From a virus, in the IMG/VR virus record IMGVR_UViG_3300027861_000018, positions 1 through 64,000 of that record: DNA of 64,000 nucleotides, one strand, 5' to 3'. This document shows positions 16,671-25,166 of this stretch, piece by piece; the first letter of the stretch is position 1; each line of letters opens with the position of its first letter. The position numbers were made by a program, and so were the translations under genes. The notes under the pieces were generated by a model. The model was not told where the DNA came from, made no database searches, and worked only from the letters and a program-made list of their open reading frames with translations.

Positions 16671-17702
16671 TCAAACCTTCCACTCTGTAGCCTCATAGTA
16701 TCCTCTAATGGCGACCTCAATGGCGTCGTGGTCACCCTGGCGCTGCTCGGCAAGGTCGCGCAAGCCAGACCAAGACTTGATCTTGGACTTTTCAGGAGGC
16801 TTGGTCCAGCTGCCCCCCATTTTGGCCCATCCGCACTTTGCGGCCACGCCGTGAAGCCCGTGGGCCCGGTCAATGCCCTCGCCAAACTCAATGCGAAGCT
16901 CGCTCTTGCGATGGGGCGGCGCCACCTGATTCTTGTGGACATACACGTGAGTGCCGACGCCAATGGAGCTGCCGTCATCCTTGACGAGCTTGCCGCGACC
17001 CAGATTCACAATGACAGCGCTGTAGAATCGTGGAGCCTTGCCGCACGACGTTGAGGTGTTGTCGCCAAACGTGACCCCAATCTTTTCACGCAACTGACTG
17101 ACGAGCATCAAGCAACATGCCTCGGCGCTGATGTGCTGATTGATTTTGCGCAACCCCTTGGACATTGCGCGCGCCTGGCCGCCAGGCTGCTTGTCGTCGA
17201 AGCCCTGCTCAAGCTCATAGCGATCAGGCAGGGCGCTGATGGAGTCATACACCACGAGCACAGGGACCAGCTTGCCGCCAGAAGCGAGGCGCCTGCGCTT
17301 CACCACTTCCAGGACTCGGGCAAGCATCTCCATCGCGTCTTCAATGCACTTGGGCTGCATCAGCAGCAACCGGTCGCAGTCCACGCCCAACATGGCGGCA
17401 TAGCTCATATCCAGTTTGTATTCAGCGTCAAGATACACCGCCGTGCCGCCCATCGCCTGAACGGCGGCACACGCCTGGATTGCCAGGGTGGTCTTGCCCG
17501 TGCCCTCATCGCCACCGACCAAGCAGATACGAGACAGAGGCCAGCCGCCTCGGCCCAGAGCCCAATCCATCCAGGGGCTTCCTGTCGGTATGACTCCAGG
17601 GATGTGAATGCTCAGGCCGCCATCAGACAAGCTGAGCGCCGTTCCAGCGCCAAGTGCCTTGTTGACGTCCTTCATGATGTCTTCTTCAAGCGTCCCAGCC
17701 AT
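16671..17702 (-). CDS. recA: RecA recombinase
   Basis: The protein has 343 residues, close to bacterial RecA length. It has Walker A GGDEGTGKTTLAIQ near residue 63, AVYLDAEYKLD near residue 88, Walker B LVVYDSISALP near residue 148, and a loop-L1-like QARAMSKGLRKI near residue 175. The SQLREKIGVTFGDNTSTSCG segment (near residue 200) corresponds to the RecA L2 region. It looks more like bacterial RecA than T4 UvsX. It would drive strand exchange with the SSB and the UvsY-like candidate just upstream. Start ATG 17702 has AGGAG. Confidence 0.93.
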   Translation of the reverse strand: MAGTLEEDIMKDVNKALGAGTALSLSDGGLSIHIPGVIPTGSPWMDWALGRGGWPLSRICLVGGDEGTGKTTLAIQACAAVQAMGGTAVYLDAEYKLDMSYAAMLGVDCDRLLLMQPKCIEDAMEMLARVLEVVKRRRLASGGKLVPVLVVYDSISALPDRYELEQGFDDKQPGGQARAMSKGLRKINQHISAEACCLMLVSQLREKIGVTFGDNTSTSCGKAPRFYSAVIVNLGRGKLVKDDGSSIGVGTHVYVHKNQVAPPHRKSELRIEFGEGIDRAHGLHGVAAKCGWAKMGGSWTKPPEKSKIKSWSGLRDLAEQRQGDHDAIEVAIRGYYEATEWKV

Positions 17703-17726
17703 TCAGCAACTCCTGCTGCCGCCAAA

Positions 17727-17752
17727 GCCCCGCTGGGCGAACCATGCGGGGC
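17727..17752 (-). terminator. Hairpin between SSB and recA
   Basis: An inverted repeat GCCCCGC/GCGGGGC with a 12-base loop is followed on the transcribed strand by only three T. It lies in the 74-base SSB-recA gap. It may lower readthrough or stabilise the mRNA; weak as a terminator. Confidence 0.35.
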
Positions 17753-17776
17753 AGGACTGGGCGGGACTGGGCTGGG

Positions 17777-18868
17777 CTAGTCTGCTGCTTCGGCTAGCTC
17801 GCGCTCAAGAGCGTCCAGCTCTTCATCGTCGTCATCATCCATCATGGCGGCACGGCTGGACTTCTTCTTGGATGCCGCCGCCTTCTTGCCCTTCTTGCCC
17901 TTCTTGGCGGGCTCGGGGGCTTCCTCCTCTTCCTCATAGCCCTTGTCCCCAGGCTTGAGTGCGTGATTGGGGCCCAGTTCTTCCTTGCACTTGGGGGCGC
18001 AAAGGCCGCGGAAGGGGCATTTGCCGCAGTCCTCGTCATCGTCAGGCTCATAGTCCTGACCAAAGCAGCTGGGAGGCTCCTCCACGGACTCTTCACCTGC
18101 TTCTTCTTCAACGCCGGCCAACAGACGCTCGACGCCTGGCGCATCCATCACCATCTCGCCAATCATCTTGTAGAAGTCGCCGGTGCCGCCTTCTGCCAGC
18201 GCCTCGCGACAAGACGCCTTCTGCGACTTGTTGAGACGCACCGGCTCACGGATGGATGCGCTGTCTGCGGCGACCTTGTATCTGGTTGCCATGAGCGCGC
18301 CAGTCTTTGTCACCCGAACCAAGATGGCCTTGCGCGGGTCGGTGATGTCGCCCTCTTCAAAGAAGACCTCCAAAACACCTTCCCACACCATCTTGCCGCA
18401 CAGCATGGGCAAGACCTTGTCTGCGGGCAACTCCTCCCAATCATCCGTCTTGGTCTTGCGGTGCCTGATTGGAATGACATTGAACAAAAAGCGATTGTTG
18501 CGCTTGATGTCTTCTCGCGCCTTCTCGTCGCCAGCGGCATCAAGCCGTTCCCACTCCTTGCTGATGGGGCAGACCGTGCTGGCATCTGGCACCTCGAAGC
18601 CATCGCGCGCTTCCATGACGGCCGTGACACGCGGGTCGGCTAGGATTTTGTTGACCCGCGTGTCCAGCGATGGCAGCATGCGATTCTTGGGGCCGATGCC
18701 ATAGTGGACAACCAGCTGGGCGTAGGGCAACTCATCATCGTCACGACACGGCGGACAGATGTACAGAAGCGTTTCGCCGGCCTGGATGTTGAACCAGTCT
18801 GTGCCTCGCTTGGCAGCGGCGTCACGCTCCTCTTTGTCTTTGCGCATTGCGCCGACATTGACAGCCAT
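17777..18868 (-). CDS. Single-stranded DNA-binding protein (gp32-like)
   Basis: The protein has 363 residues. The central part (FLFNVIPIRH near residue 126, then KAILVRVTKTGALMATRYKV near residue 183) resembles the OB-fold region of T4 gp32-type proteins. A Cys cluster (CGKCPFRGLCAPKC, about residues 284-297) could bind zinc. The last 60 residues have a Lys-rich stretch followed by an acidic tail (DDDDDEELDALERELAE), typical of SSB partner-binding tails. It sits directly upstream of recA. Start ATG 18868 has GGAG upstream. Assignment rests on fold-like pattern, tail and context. Confidence 0.75.
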   Translation of the reverse strand: MAVNVGAMRKDKEERDAAAKRGTDWFNIQAGETLLYICPPCRDDDELPYAQLVVHYGIGPKNRMLPSLDTRVNKILADPRVTAVMEARDGFEVPDASTVCPISKEWERLDAAGDEKAREDIKRNNRFLFNVIPIRHRKTKTDDWEELPADKVLPMLCGKMVWEGVLEVFFEEGDITDPRKAILVRVTKTGALMATRYKVAADSASIREPVRLNKSQKASCREALAEGGTGDFYKMIGEMVMDAPGVERLLAGVEEEAGEESVEEPPSCFGQDYEPDDDEDCGKCPFRGLCAPKCKEELGPNHALKPGDKGYEEEEEAPEPAKKGKKGKKAAASKKKSSRAAMMDDDDDEELDALERELAEAAD

Positions 18869-18908
18869 AACAGTATCTCCATTTCTTTGAGGGACGGGAA
18901 ATGCCAGA

Positions 18909-18962
18909 GAGTCTGAACGCGGGGCACGAGCGAGAGACCAGAGACCACCCGCGTTCAGACTC
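18909..18962. repeat. 15-bp perfect inverted repeat upstream of the SSB gene
   Basis: GAGTCTGAACGCGGG at 18909..18923 is mirrored exactly at 18948..18962, with a 24-base spacer. It lies in the 134-base SSB leader. A second smaller hairpin GTGCCCT/AGGGCAC lies at 18972..18993. No T run follows, so an operator, mRNA structure or autoregulatory site (gp32 represses its own mRNA in T4) is more likely than termination. Confidence 0.6.
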
Positions 18963-18976
18963 CTGACTGACGTGCC

Positions 18977-18988
18977 CTTACGCTACAG
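18977..18988 (-). promoter_or_regulatory. CTGTAGRGTA-like intergenic motif, copy 7
   Basis: CTGTAGCGTAAG on the minus strand lies 108 bases upstream of the SSB start and just upstream of the 15-bp inverted repeat. It overlaps a small hairpin. Confidence 0.4.
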
Positions 18989-19002
18989 GGCACTGATGAA
19001 AT

Positions 19003-19530
19003 TCAGTCGCCTTTCAGTCGCGCTCTCAAGCGTGCTTCCCTGCTTCCCACTGACTCAGCAGTGGAAATGCGCGGACCGGGCAAAGAGCGGTCCAGATGGT
19101 TGATCTCGGTGCGCATCATGGCACCTCTGGACCGCAGCATATCTGCCTTGACTTCCAATGCCTTGACGGCTCCTGAGAGACGATTGACCAGCTTCCAAGC
19201 AACTGCCTGCCTAGTCTTCCAAGACAAGAAACTTGGCTCAGCATTCAGTGCTGCCTTGGCCTTCCACTCTGCCAGCCTTGGCTCATCTTGGATGTACTCC
19301 AGCAACTGCTCCGCTTGCCAAGCCCTGTACCCAGCCTCAATCATGTCGCTGTGCTCACGAGCCGCCGCAAGCACTTGGGTGTACCAGCCAATGAGGCCGG
19401 CAATGTTCTCCATGTCCTCATCGATGTCAACGCTGGCGGTGGCACCCTTGACGTCAAGGGTGTGGCGTTGACCTTCGATGGTGACGATGATCTCATTGGA
19501 GGTTGACAGATGAATGAGTGCTTCAGCCAT
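19003..19530 (-). CDS. Helical protein, candidate recombination mediator (UvsY-like)
   Basis: The protein has 175 residues from ATG 19530, which overlaps the upstream stop as TGATG. An N-terminal beta-like part with HTLDVKGATASVD is followed by a long helical region. That region has Trp and basic residues (WKAKAALNAEPSFLSWKTR near residue 103) and ends with KALEVKADMLRSRGAMMRTE. The order helical, Lys-rich, final helix with a -DMxRSRG pattern resembles T4 UvsY. The gene lies next to SSB and RecA. The similarity is by eye and weak, so the name is only a candidate. Confidence 0.4.
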   Translation of the reverse strand: MAEALIHLSTSNEIIVTIEGQRHTLDVKGATASVDIDEDMENIAGLIGWYTQVLAAAREHSDMIEAGYRAWQAEQLLEYIQDEPRLAEWKAKAALNAEPSFLSWKTRQAVAWKLVNRLSGAVKALEVKADMLRSRGAMMRTEINHLDRSLPGPRISTAESVGSREARLRARLKGD

Positions 19531-19814
19531 CAGCTCTTGGCCTCCAAGACCCACTTCTTGCGCAAACTCTCGCTCATGGCAAACTTGATCTTGCGCCGCC
19601 GCACGACTGCCGACCCAGCCGGGATGATTGGCGACGTGATTGGGCGCGGCTCAGTGAATGCCGGCCGGAAGCTGCCGAAGTCAGGCACTGTGATGCGGCG
19701 CCCCTCCTCCAACAAGCTGATGATGGACTCGAATACAGCCCGCAGTTGCGCGGGCTCGACGCCAGAGCGTCTTGCCAAGACTTCCAATCCAATGCGATCA
19801 CTCGATGCGGCCAT
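19530..19814 (-). CDS. HU/IHF-like DNA-binding protein
   Basis: The protein has 94 residues from ATG 19814 with AAGGAGG 5 bases upstream, the usual HU length. Helical N-terminus (LEVLARRSGVEPAQLRAVFE) is followed by ITVPDFGSFRPAF, matching the HU beta-arm start (xxPGFGxF). A basic region RRRKIKFAMSESLRKKW at the C-terminus corresponds to the final helix. It would bend or compact DNA during replication or recombination. Motif copy 8 lies in its leader. Confidence 0.8.
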   Translation of the reverse strand: MAASSDRIGLEVLARRSGVEPAQLRAVFESIISLLEEGRRITVPDFGSFRPAFTEPRPITSPIIPAGSAVVRRRKIKFAMSESLRKKWVLEAKS

Positions 19815-19857
19815 AACGACCTCCTTGGTATGACTGTGGATTGCCACAGGTTCAATG

Positions 19858-19869
19858 ATTACTCTACAG
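19858..19869 (-). promoter_or_regulatory. CTGTAGRGTA-like intergenic motif, copy 8
   Basis: CTGTAGAGTAAT on the minus strand lies 43 bases upstream of the HU-like ATG 19814 and just after the polymerase stop (19879). Confidence 0.5.
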
Positions 19870-19878
19870 CTACTGCGG

Positions 19879-22800
19879 TCAGATGGTTGTGGAAGTTACC
19901 TCTATGACGCCATCATCGCCTAGCATGACAGTCTTCCTGTCCTTTTTGAGATCAACGCGGATTGTGCATCCAACCTTGAGCCTTGGCCCCCAATCAGCAT
20001 AGCTGTCAGGAAACACAACGACCTCCAAGCAGGAGTGGTCTGCTAACTCCAGCGTGATGAAGGCCATGTCTTGACCGGTCTTTTTGGTAATGATGTGCTT
20101 GTGACTAATCACCAAGCCGCAAGCAACAAAGGAGCGTCGGCGCTGCCAAGCCTTCCCCCTCGTCACATCCCCCTTCTTGGCGGCCCGAAATGCAGGGTGG
20201 CTGGGGGTCAAGCATTTCTCCCAACCGTCCCATGCCAATCCGTGGCGCCCCTTATTGCGCATGGTCTCCAGGTCCACCACATACAGAGCGCGGCATGCCT
20301 TTACCCCCCTCCACGTCAGCAATCGCATCGCCATGGAGGTGCCAATGCCTTGGTCTAGAATCCACCTGAACTCAGGGAAATTGTCCTGGTGGACCTTCAC
20401 GCGAACCTGATTGCCGTGGATGTCTTCGATGTTCACATTGGCATAGCGCTTGCCCCAACCCATCCTGGCCTTGGTGGCGGCATCAGGCTCCACCGTGTCA
20501 AAGTCACCCACCTGATTGTACTTGATGTCAATCATGGTGCCGGCGATGAGCGGCATGGACGGCCCTGCCCACACCTCCTCAATAGGCGTGAAGCGACACC
20601 CAGAGAGGGCGCTGGTCATGAGATTGGCATAGACGGCCATGGGATGCTTCCCGCCACCAAGGGGCGACACCTCGCCTGCTAGATACAGCAGGTCCTCTTC
20701 ATCATAGTCAGGCTCGCCATCCCAATCGGCAATCAACTCGCGCAGGGCGTCCTCCCATCCTGCTTTCTGCTTGCGGCCGATGTCCAACCAACTGCCCTTC
20801 TCCTTGATTGTCTCCAGCGCGATGCGCGTGTTGGGCAAGAGCTTCCGCATGGCGCCTGACTTGATCATCGCCCCCAAGGCGCGACTGTTGACGGCACGCC
20901 CGGCGATGCGCGCGAAGAAGTCTGGCATATCTGTGAACGGCTGGGCCTTCTGGATGGCTGTCGTAGCTGTCTCACCAACATACTTGATGTCAGTGAGATT
21001 GGAGACGATGTGGCCGTCGCCATTGATGGCGAAGCCGACACCGCTGACATTGATGTCTGGCGGCTGTACCTCGACGCCCAGGCGTTGAGCCTCTTTGGAA
21101 TAGCGGGCAATCTGCTCGCGTTTGGGCTCGTTCTGCATCAGCGCCCACATCAGCTCGGCCGGGTGGTGAACCTTCATCCACATCTGCCAATAACCAATGA
21201 TGGCATAGGCGGCTGAGTGACTCTTGTTGAATCCATAGGAGTTATGTGAGATAATGCCGGATTCACTCAAGATGTATGTGGCCGGTGCTGCGCCCATCTC
21301 AATGTCATAGGTAGCCTGGAATCCTATGTCTTCAATCGAGACAACGCGGCGGCAGTCAAGCGTTCTTCCGCGTGCTCCTCCCTGTGGCAGCGATGGCACA
21401 ATGCTTCCAGATTCTCCAAGGAGTGGTCCTGAATCCTGTTCTTGTGATGGACGTGCAGGCCCTTCAGGGCGGGGTGGGGGCTGCTCGCATCCGCCTGGGC
21501 GCCGCACCTCTCGCATACGTTGTTGGCGCGCGCCAACGCCGCTGCCCTCGCAGCCTTCCGCGCCATTGACCTTCCGTCGATGTATCCCGGATTCAATGCC
21601 CCGGTCATCTTCTTGGACTGCGCCGCGATGGATTTGTCCGTGCCCTTGGTCAAGCCAGCCTTCCAGCCCCTGCCCTTGCCGGCATGCGGACCGTAGGACC
21701 CCACTGGGCGCCCTTCCTCGCGACGCAACGCCCTGTACTGACGCTGGTAGCAACGATTGCACAACCCGCGGCAGAATGCCTGCCGCTCCTGGCACGTCGA
21801 ACACATCTGTTCTGTCGACATCCTCATGCCCCTCTGCTTCTGGCTCAATTACCATAGCTGTCGAAGAGCAAATCAGCGACCCTTCAACCAGCTCCCGCGC
21901 CTCCAGCCATCCTGTTGGCGTAGCCCAGTGATGGCCCAGTGAGCAGGCAAAGGAGGACCCGTCATCCAAGGTGATCTTGATGCACGTCTTGACGCCAGTG
22001 GGCTCCACCACCTTGATCGCATTCACCACCTCACCCTGCGGCGTCCATGACACCAGTTCTTGGCCATTGACCAGGGAATCGATGCGTTGAGAACCATGCC
22101 TGGTCTTGATTAACGTTTCCCCAGTTAGGCAGCCGAAAAAGGTGATGTCACTTATGATCTTCTCTGCCACATCGGCAGGCACGCCGCGCTCGACCGCACC
22201 GGCCACGAACTTTTCACGCTCACGCTTCAGAGTCTCATCGCCAATCTTTTTGGCGATGACCTTTCGCAAGGAGTCGGCCGTGCCTGGCGCGTATCCCGCC
22301 ATCTGTACAAATATCTTGGTGACCTGCTCTTGATACACCAGCACACCCAGTGAGTCAGAACAGATGGAATCATACAGGGGATGGACTTGCCTCTCATCAC
22401 GACGTTTGGGGTTCAGCTTCCTCTTTTTGAACTCCGTCGCCAGCCCCGACCGCGCTGGCCCTGGCCTGTTGAGAGCCACCATCGCCACATTGTCTTCGAA
22501 GCTATCAAAGGCGATGCCCTCACAAGCTGCATGTGCGCCAGTGGAATCATATTGGAAGATGCCAACATAATGGTGATCTGTGAATGCCTGAAGCGTCTCT
22601 GGGTTATCGAGCGGCAGCAGCTCATAGTCCAGCTTGAGCCCAGGATTGCGCTTCTCTGCCATCTTGCGCGCGTCATTGAGCACGGTCAGGGTTCGAAGGC
22701 CCAAGATGTCGAGCTTGAGCAAGCCCATGCCGCCAACGCCGTACATGTCCCACGCCGCCAACTTGACGATCAGGTTGTTGCGCATGTGCGTTTCGATTGG

Positions 22801-24567
22801 CACCACATCCGGGAGCGGGACAGGCGAGGTGATGACGCCGGCTGCATGCACGCCCGGCTGCCTGGCGTGGCCCTCCAGCTTCACCACCAGCGGCAAGACG
22901 TGCGGGTGGCGTGCATTGAAGTCGCGACACACTTTGAATTCCACAAAGCTGTCTGCCACAGTCTGGCTCGCACGCTCATCACCGCTGGACCGCTCAACAA
23001 TGGCGCCCGTCACATCATTGAGCTCTCCAAACGGCACACCAAGCACGCGCCCCACATCCTTCAGCGCGCTCTTGCCCTTCATGCGGCCCACTGTACAGAT
23101 GAGACTCACCTTGTCTCTGCCCCACTTCTCATGCAAGTAGGTGATGACCTCCTCACGCCGCACATCCTCAAAATCCATATCGATATCAGGCATATCGATA
23201 CGCTCAGGGCTGATGAAGCGTTCGAACAGCAAACCATGCTCAAGTGGATCCAGAGAGGTGATGCCTAGCAAGTAACACACCAGCGAGCCAGCTGCAGAAC
23301 CGCGCCCCGGGCCTGTCATGATTGGCGGCTCTGCCATATCACGGCACCAGTTGATGAGGTCGCGAACAATCAGAAAGTACCCAGGGAACTTTGCGCAGGC
23401 AATCGGCTCCTTTCCTGCCTTGCGCAGTTCCACGTCCAATTCCTTGTCCAATCGTGCCCTGTACTCTGCGACTGAATATCCTGTGACCTTGGAGCGCCCC
23501 TCGATGTCGCGCCAATCCCACCCTTCAGCGCAGAGACGGGACAGCTCTGCCACATCATCGCTGGAATCATGAGGCACTTGCGGCACCAATGCCTTGAAGC
23601 GGTCGATGTGCATCTTGTAGGTGTGTGCATCAGAGACCTCCACCGTGGCTTCAATGACCTCTGCGGCCAATTCCTCACCCATGTATGGGTGATTGGCCAA
23701 GAACGCTTCCATCATCTCAGCACCGCTGCGCAAGTGGTAGCCCTGCGGCGACCGCGGGTGATCAGGCTCCTCCATCGTCATCTTGTTCGCCAGGCACAGC
23801 AAGATGGTGTGGGCATCGGTGTCGTCAGCATTGATGTAGTGAACGTCATTGACAGCAATGAGAGGCAAGCCCAATGCCCTAGCGATGCGGATGAATGCCT
23901 TGTTGACTCTGCGGTGGAGCGGTCCGGCGTGCGGCATTAGCTCCAGATACATGCGGCCCTTGTAGGCGGCAGCCAGCTTCTTGGCGGTGCGGGCGGCTTG
24001 GGCCATCCGGCCCTGGATGACGTGATCGCCCAACAGGGAATCGGGGCCGCCAAAGCTGATGGACAGCCCCTCGTTGTGCTCGATGAGGAGCTCAACGTCA
24101 ACGCGGGGGATGCCTCGATAGCAACCTCCATCATTGTCCCAGGCGATGGACGTGAGGCGCGACAGCGACCTGAAGCCGTTGCCCTCCATCACCCTCGCCG
24201 TCACATCCCACGAGCGCATCACCTGCTTGCGTGCCTCCTCTGCTCGGATGACTTTTTGGCGCTCCCGGCCTTCCAGCCCAAGTGCAACGATATCCTCGTC
24301 ATCCTTGGTCAATCCGTGCTGACGATGGTTGGTCACGACATTGAGCACTGCGCCATAGATGGGGCGTGGCTGCTCCTCGCCGTCAGGCGTGTGCACATAG
24401 GCTGCCTTCTGAAGGTCGTATGCATATCTCAAGGTTGAGGTGTCGGTGACGCACAGCGTGCGCATCCCTAACTCTCTGCCTCGATTCACATGGGCCCCAA
24501 GCTGCCCAAATGCCTGCAGATAACTATACTCTGTGCGGCGGCGCAACTCTTCATATCGCAACGTCAT
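19879..24567 (-). CDS. dnaE: DNA polymerase III alpha subunit with in-frame intein
   Basis: The precursor has 1562 residues; removing the intein (residues 813-1109) leaves 1265. The palm catalytic motif PDIDMDF is at residues 460-466, preceded by PGRGSAAGSLVCYLLG. The conserved YGFNKSHSAAYA follows the intein. A C-terminal OB-like region (GQDMAFITLELADHS) matches alpha subunits. The N-terminal PHP domain lacks its usual metal ligands: the HxHS position reads ELRRRTEYS and the TDHG position reads VTDTST, so that active site is probably dead. ATG 24567 overlaps the kinase stop (ATGA). It would be the main replicase, working with the helicase, primase and loader encoded at 35-38 kb. No clamp or clamp loader is visible in this window. 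Confidence 0.95.
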   Translation of the reverse strand: MTLRYEELRRRTEYSYLQAFGQLGAHVNRGRELGMRTLCVTDTSTLRYAYDLQKAAYVHTPDGEEQPRPIYGAVLNVVTNHRQHGLTKDDEDIVALGLEGRERQKVIRAEEARKQVMRSWDVTARVMEGNGFRSLSRLTSIAWDNDGGCYRGIPRVDVELLIEHNEGLSISFGGPDSLLGDHVIQGRMAQAARTAKKLAAAYKGRMYLELMPHAGPLHRRVNKAFIRIARALGLPLIAVNDVHYINADDTDAHTILLCLANKMTMEEPDHPRSPQGYHLRSGAEMMEAFLANHPYMGEELAAEVIEATVEVSDAHTYKMHIDRFKALVPQVPHDSSDDVAELSRLCAEGWDWRDIEGRSKVTGYSVAEYRARLDKELDVELRKAGKEPIACAKFPGYFLIVRDLINWCRDMAEPPIMTGPGRGSAAGSLVCYLLGITSLDPLEHGLLFERFISPERIDMPDIDMDFEDVRREEVITYLHEKWGRDKVSLICTVGRMKGKSALKDVGRVLGVPFGELNDVTGAIVERSSGDERASQTVADSFVEFKVCRDFNARHPHVLPLVVKLEGHARQPGVHAAGVITSPVPLPDVVPIETHMRNNLIVKLAAWDMYGVGGMGLLKLDILGLRTLTVLNDARKMAEKRNPGLKLDYELLPLDNPETLQAFTDHHYVGIFQYDSTGAHAACEGIAFDSFEDNVAMVALNRPGPARSGLATEFKKRKLNPKRRDERQVHPLYDSICSDSLGVLVYQEQVTKIFVQMAGYAPGTADSLRKVIAKKIGDETLKREREKFVAGAVERGVPADVAEKIISDITFFGCLTGETLIKTRHGSQRIDSLVNGQELVSWTPQGEVVNAIKVVEPTGVKTCIKITLDDGSSFACSLGHHWATPTGWLEARELVEGSLICSSTAMVIEPEAEGHEDVDRTDVFDVPGAAGILPRVVQSLLPASVQGVASRGRAPSGVLRSACRQGQGLEGWLDQGHGQIHRGAVQEDDRGIESGIHRRKVNGAEGCEGSGVGARQQRMREVRRPGGCEQPPPRPEGPARPSQEQDSGPLLGESGSIVPSLPQGGARGRTLDCRRVVSIEDIGFQATYDIEMGAAPATYILSESGIISHNSYGFNKSHSAAYAIIGYWQMWMKVHHPAELMWALMQNEPKREQIARYSKEAQRLGVEVQPPDINVSGVGFAINGDGHIVSNLTDIKYVGETATTAIQKAQPFTDMPDFFARIAGRAVNSRALGAMIKSGAMRKLLPNTRIALETIKEKGSWLDIGRKQKAGWEDALRELIADWDGEPDYDEEDLLYLAGEVSPLGGGKHPMAVYANLMTSALSGCRFTPIEEVWAGPSMPLIAGTMIDIKYNQVGDFDTVEPDAATKARMGWGKRYANVNIEDIHGNQVRVKVHQDNFPEFRWILDQGIGTSMAMRLLTWRGVKACRALYVVDLETMRNKGRHGLAWDGWEKCLTPSHPAFRAAKKGDVTRGKAWQRRRSFVACGLVISHKHIITKKTGQDMAFITLELADHSCLEVVVFPDSYADWGPRLKVGCTIRVDLKKDRKTVMLGDDGVIEVTSTTI
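21241..22131 (-). other. Intein in the polymerase (297 residues)
   Basis: The intein begins with Cys (CLTGETLIKTRHG, block A) and has a block B-like segment (GSSFACSLGHHWATPTGW). It ends with block F/G sequence (VVSIEDIGFQATYDIEM, then SGIISHN), and the first downstream residue is Ser. This is the expected Cys...His-Asn/Ser splicing arrangement. Insertion is just before YGFNKSH, two residues from the well-known cyanobacterial DnaE site. Between blocks B and F, about 165 codons have no endonuclease sequence in this frame, only Gly/Pro/Arg-rich text, because that DNA encodes an HNH protein in another frame. The block B Thr of TxxH appears to be Cys, a tolerated variation. Confidence 0.92.
21324..21821 (-). 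CDS. HNH endonuclease nested out of frame inside the intein
   Basis: This 165-residue protein lies wholly within the intein DNA but in the +1 frame relative to the polymerase. Its N-terminus has zinc-finger pairs (CSTC, then CRGLCNRC). The C-terminal HNH domain has CERC, LHVHHKN near residue 130, LENLEALCHRCH and a last His (EEH). ATG 21821 has GAGGGG 7 bases upstream, so it can be made independently; an ATG at 21827 is less well spaced. The stop at 21324 comes just before intein block F resumes meaning. It is likely the homing nuclease for the intein. Overlap of two functional reading frames is the unusual feature. Confidence 0.88.
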   Translation of the reverse strand: MSTEQMCSTCQERQAFCRGLCNRCYQRQYRALRREEGRPVGSYGPHAGKGRGWKAGLTKGTDKSIAAQSKKMTGALNPGYIDGRSMARKAARAAALARANNVCERCGAQADASSPHPALKGLHVHHKNRIQDHSLENLEALCHRCHREEHAEERLTAAALSRLKT

Positions 24568-25166
24568 GCTTGCTCTCCTGCAAGGCCAAGCCAATCGACA
24601 ACTGCCGCTTCGACGGCCGACCCTATGTGCTTCTCACCATCCCAGTAAGGAACCTGGCTCACGTCCAATCGCAAGGTAGGCAGAGCTGATGCTAGGCGCA
24701 CTGCGGTGTTGAGCCTGGACCGTACCCCAGACAATCGCTCCGGATGCCGTCTGGTGTCATCTGGCGGCAGGCGTGCCATCAAATTCTCAACCGGGGCATC
24801 CAGGTGAACGATGCGGGCGTCAAGCGGGCGCAGAGTTGACGCCCACCACCTCACCAGCGCAGCGTGGGCCAGCGGCCCTTCAGGAGCATAGGCCACGCCT
24901 GATGGCATCGACCTGTCCAGGAACAACCTGGACGACCAGGCCAAGCCAGCGTTGTGATGAAGGCACGCCAGCACATCGGCCGCATACACGTCATCCACAT
25001 AGGTGTTCACAGGCACGCCGCGCTCTCGCCACTCTGCCAGTTGATCCTGCGACAAGCGCCCATCCCTCCACGCCATCGCGCGATATGGCAGGAAGTCATA
25101 GCGCGCGAGTGACTCAGACAGGGTCGTCTTGCCGACACCTTCTGGGCCTTCCAGAACGAGAATCAC
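24564..25166 (-). CDS. Thymidylate kinase-like dNMP kinase
   Basis: This 200-residue P-loop kinase starts VLEGPEGVGKTTLSESLARY, matching the TMP kinase Walker A (GxxGxGKTT). LFLDRSMPSGVAY near residue 82 corresponds to the DRY-type substrate motif, and IVHLDAPVENLMARL resembles the region before the LID, which here is LPPDDTRRHPERL. Start is GTG 25166, overlapping the aminotransferase stop as GTGA. In the same cluster as a ThyX-like enzyme it may phosphorylate dTMP or a modified dUMP such as 5-hydroxymethyl-dUMP; the substrate is inference. Confidence 0.8.
   Translation of the reverse strand: MILVLEGPEGVGKTTLSESLARYDFLPYRAMAWRDGRLSQDQLAEWRERGVPVNTYVDDVYAADVLACLHHNAGLAWSSRLFLDRSMPSGVAYAPEGPLAHAALVRWWASTLRPLDARIVHLDAPVENLMARLPPDDTRRHPERLSGVRSRLNTAVRLASALPTLRLDVSQVPYWDGEKHIGSAVEAAVVDWLGLAGEQA

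Noticed and set aside
22381-23268. Plus-strand open frame of 295 codons opposite the polymerase
   Set aside because: It is antisense to conserved polymerase motifs and has no recognisable domain.
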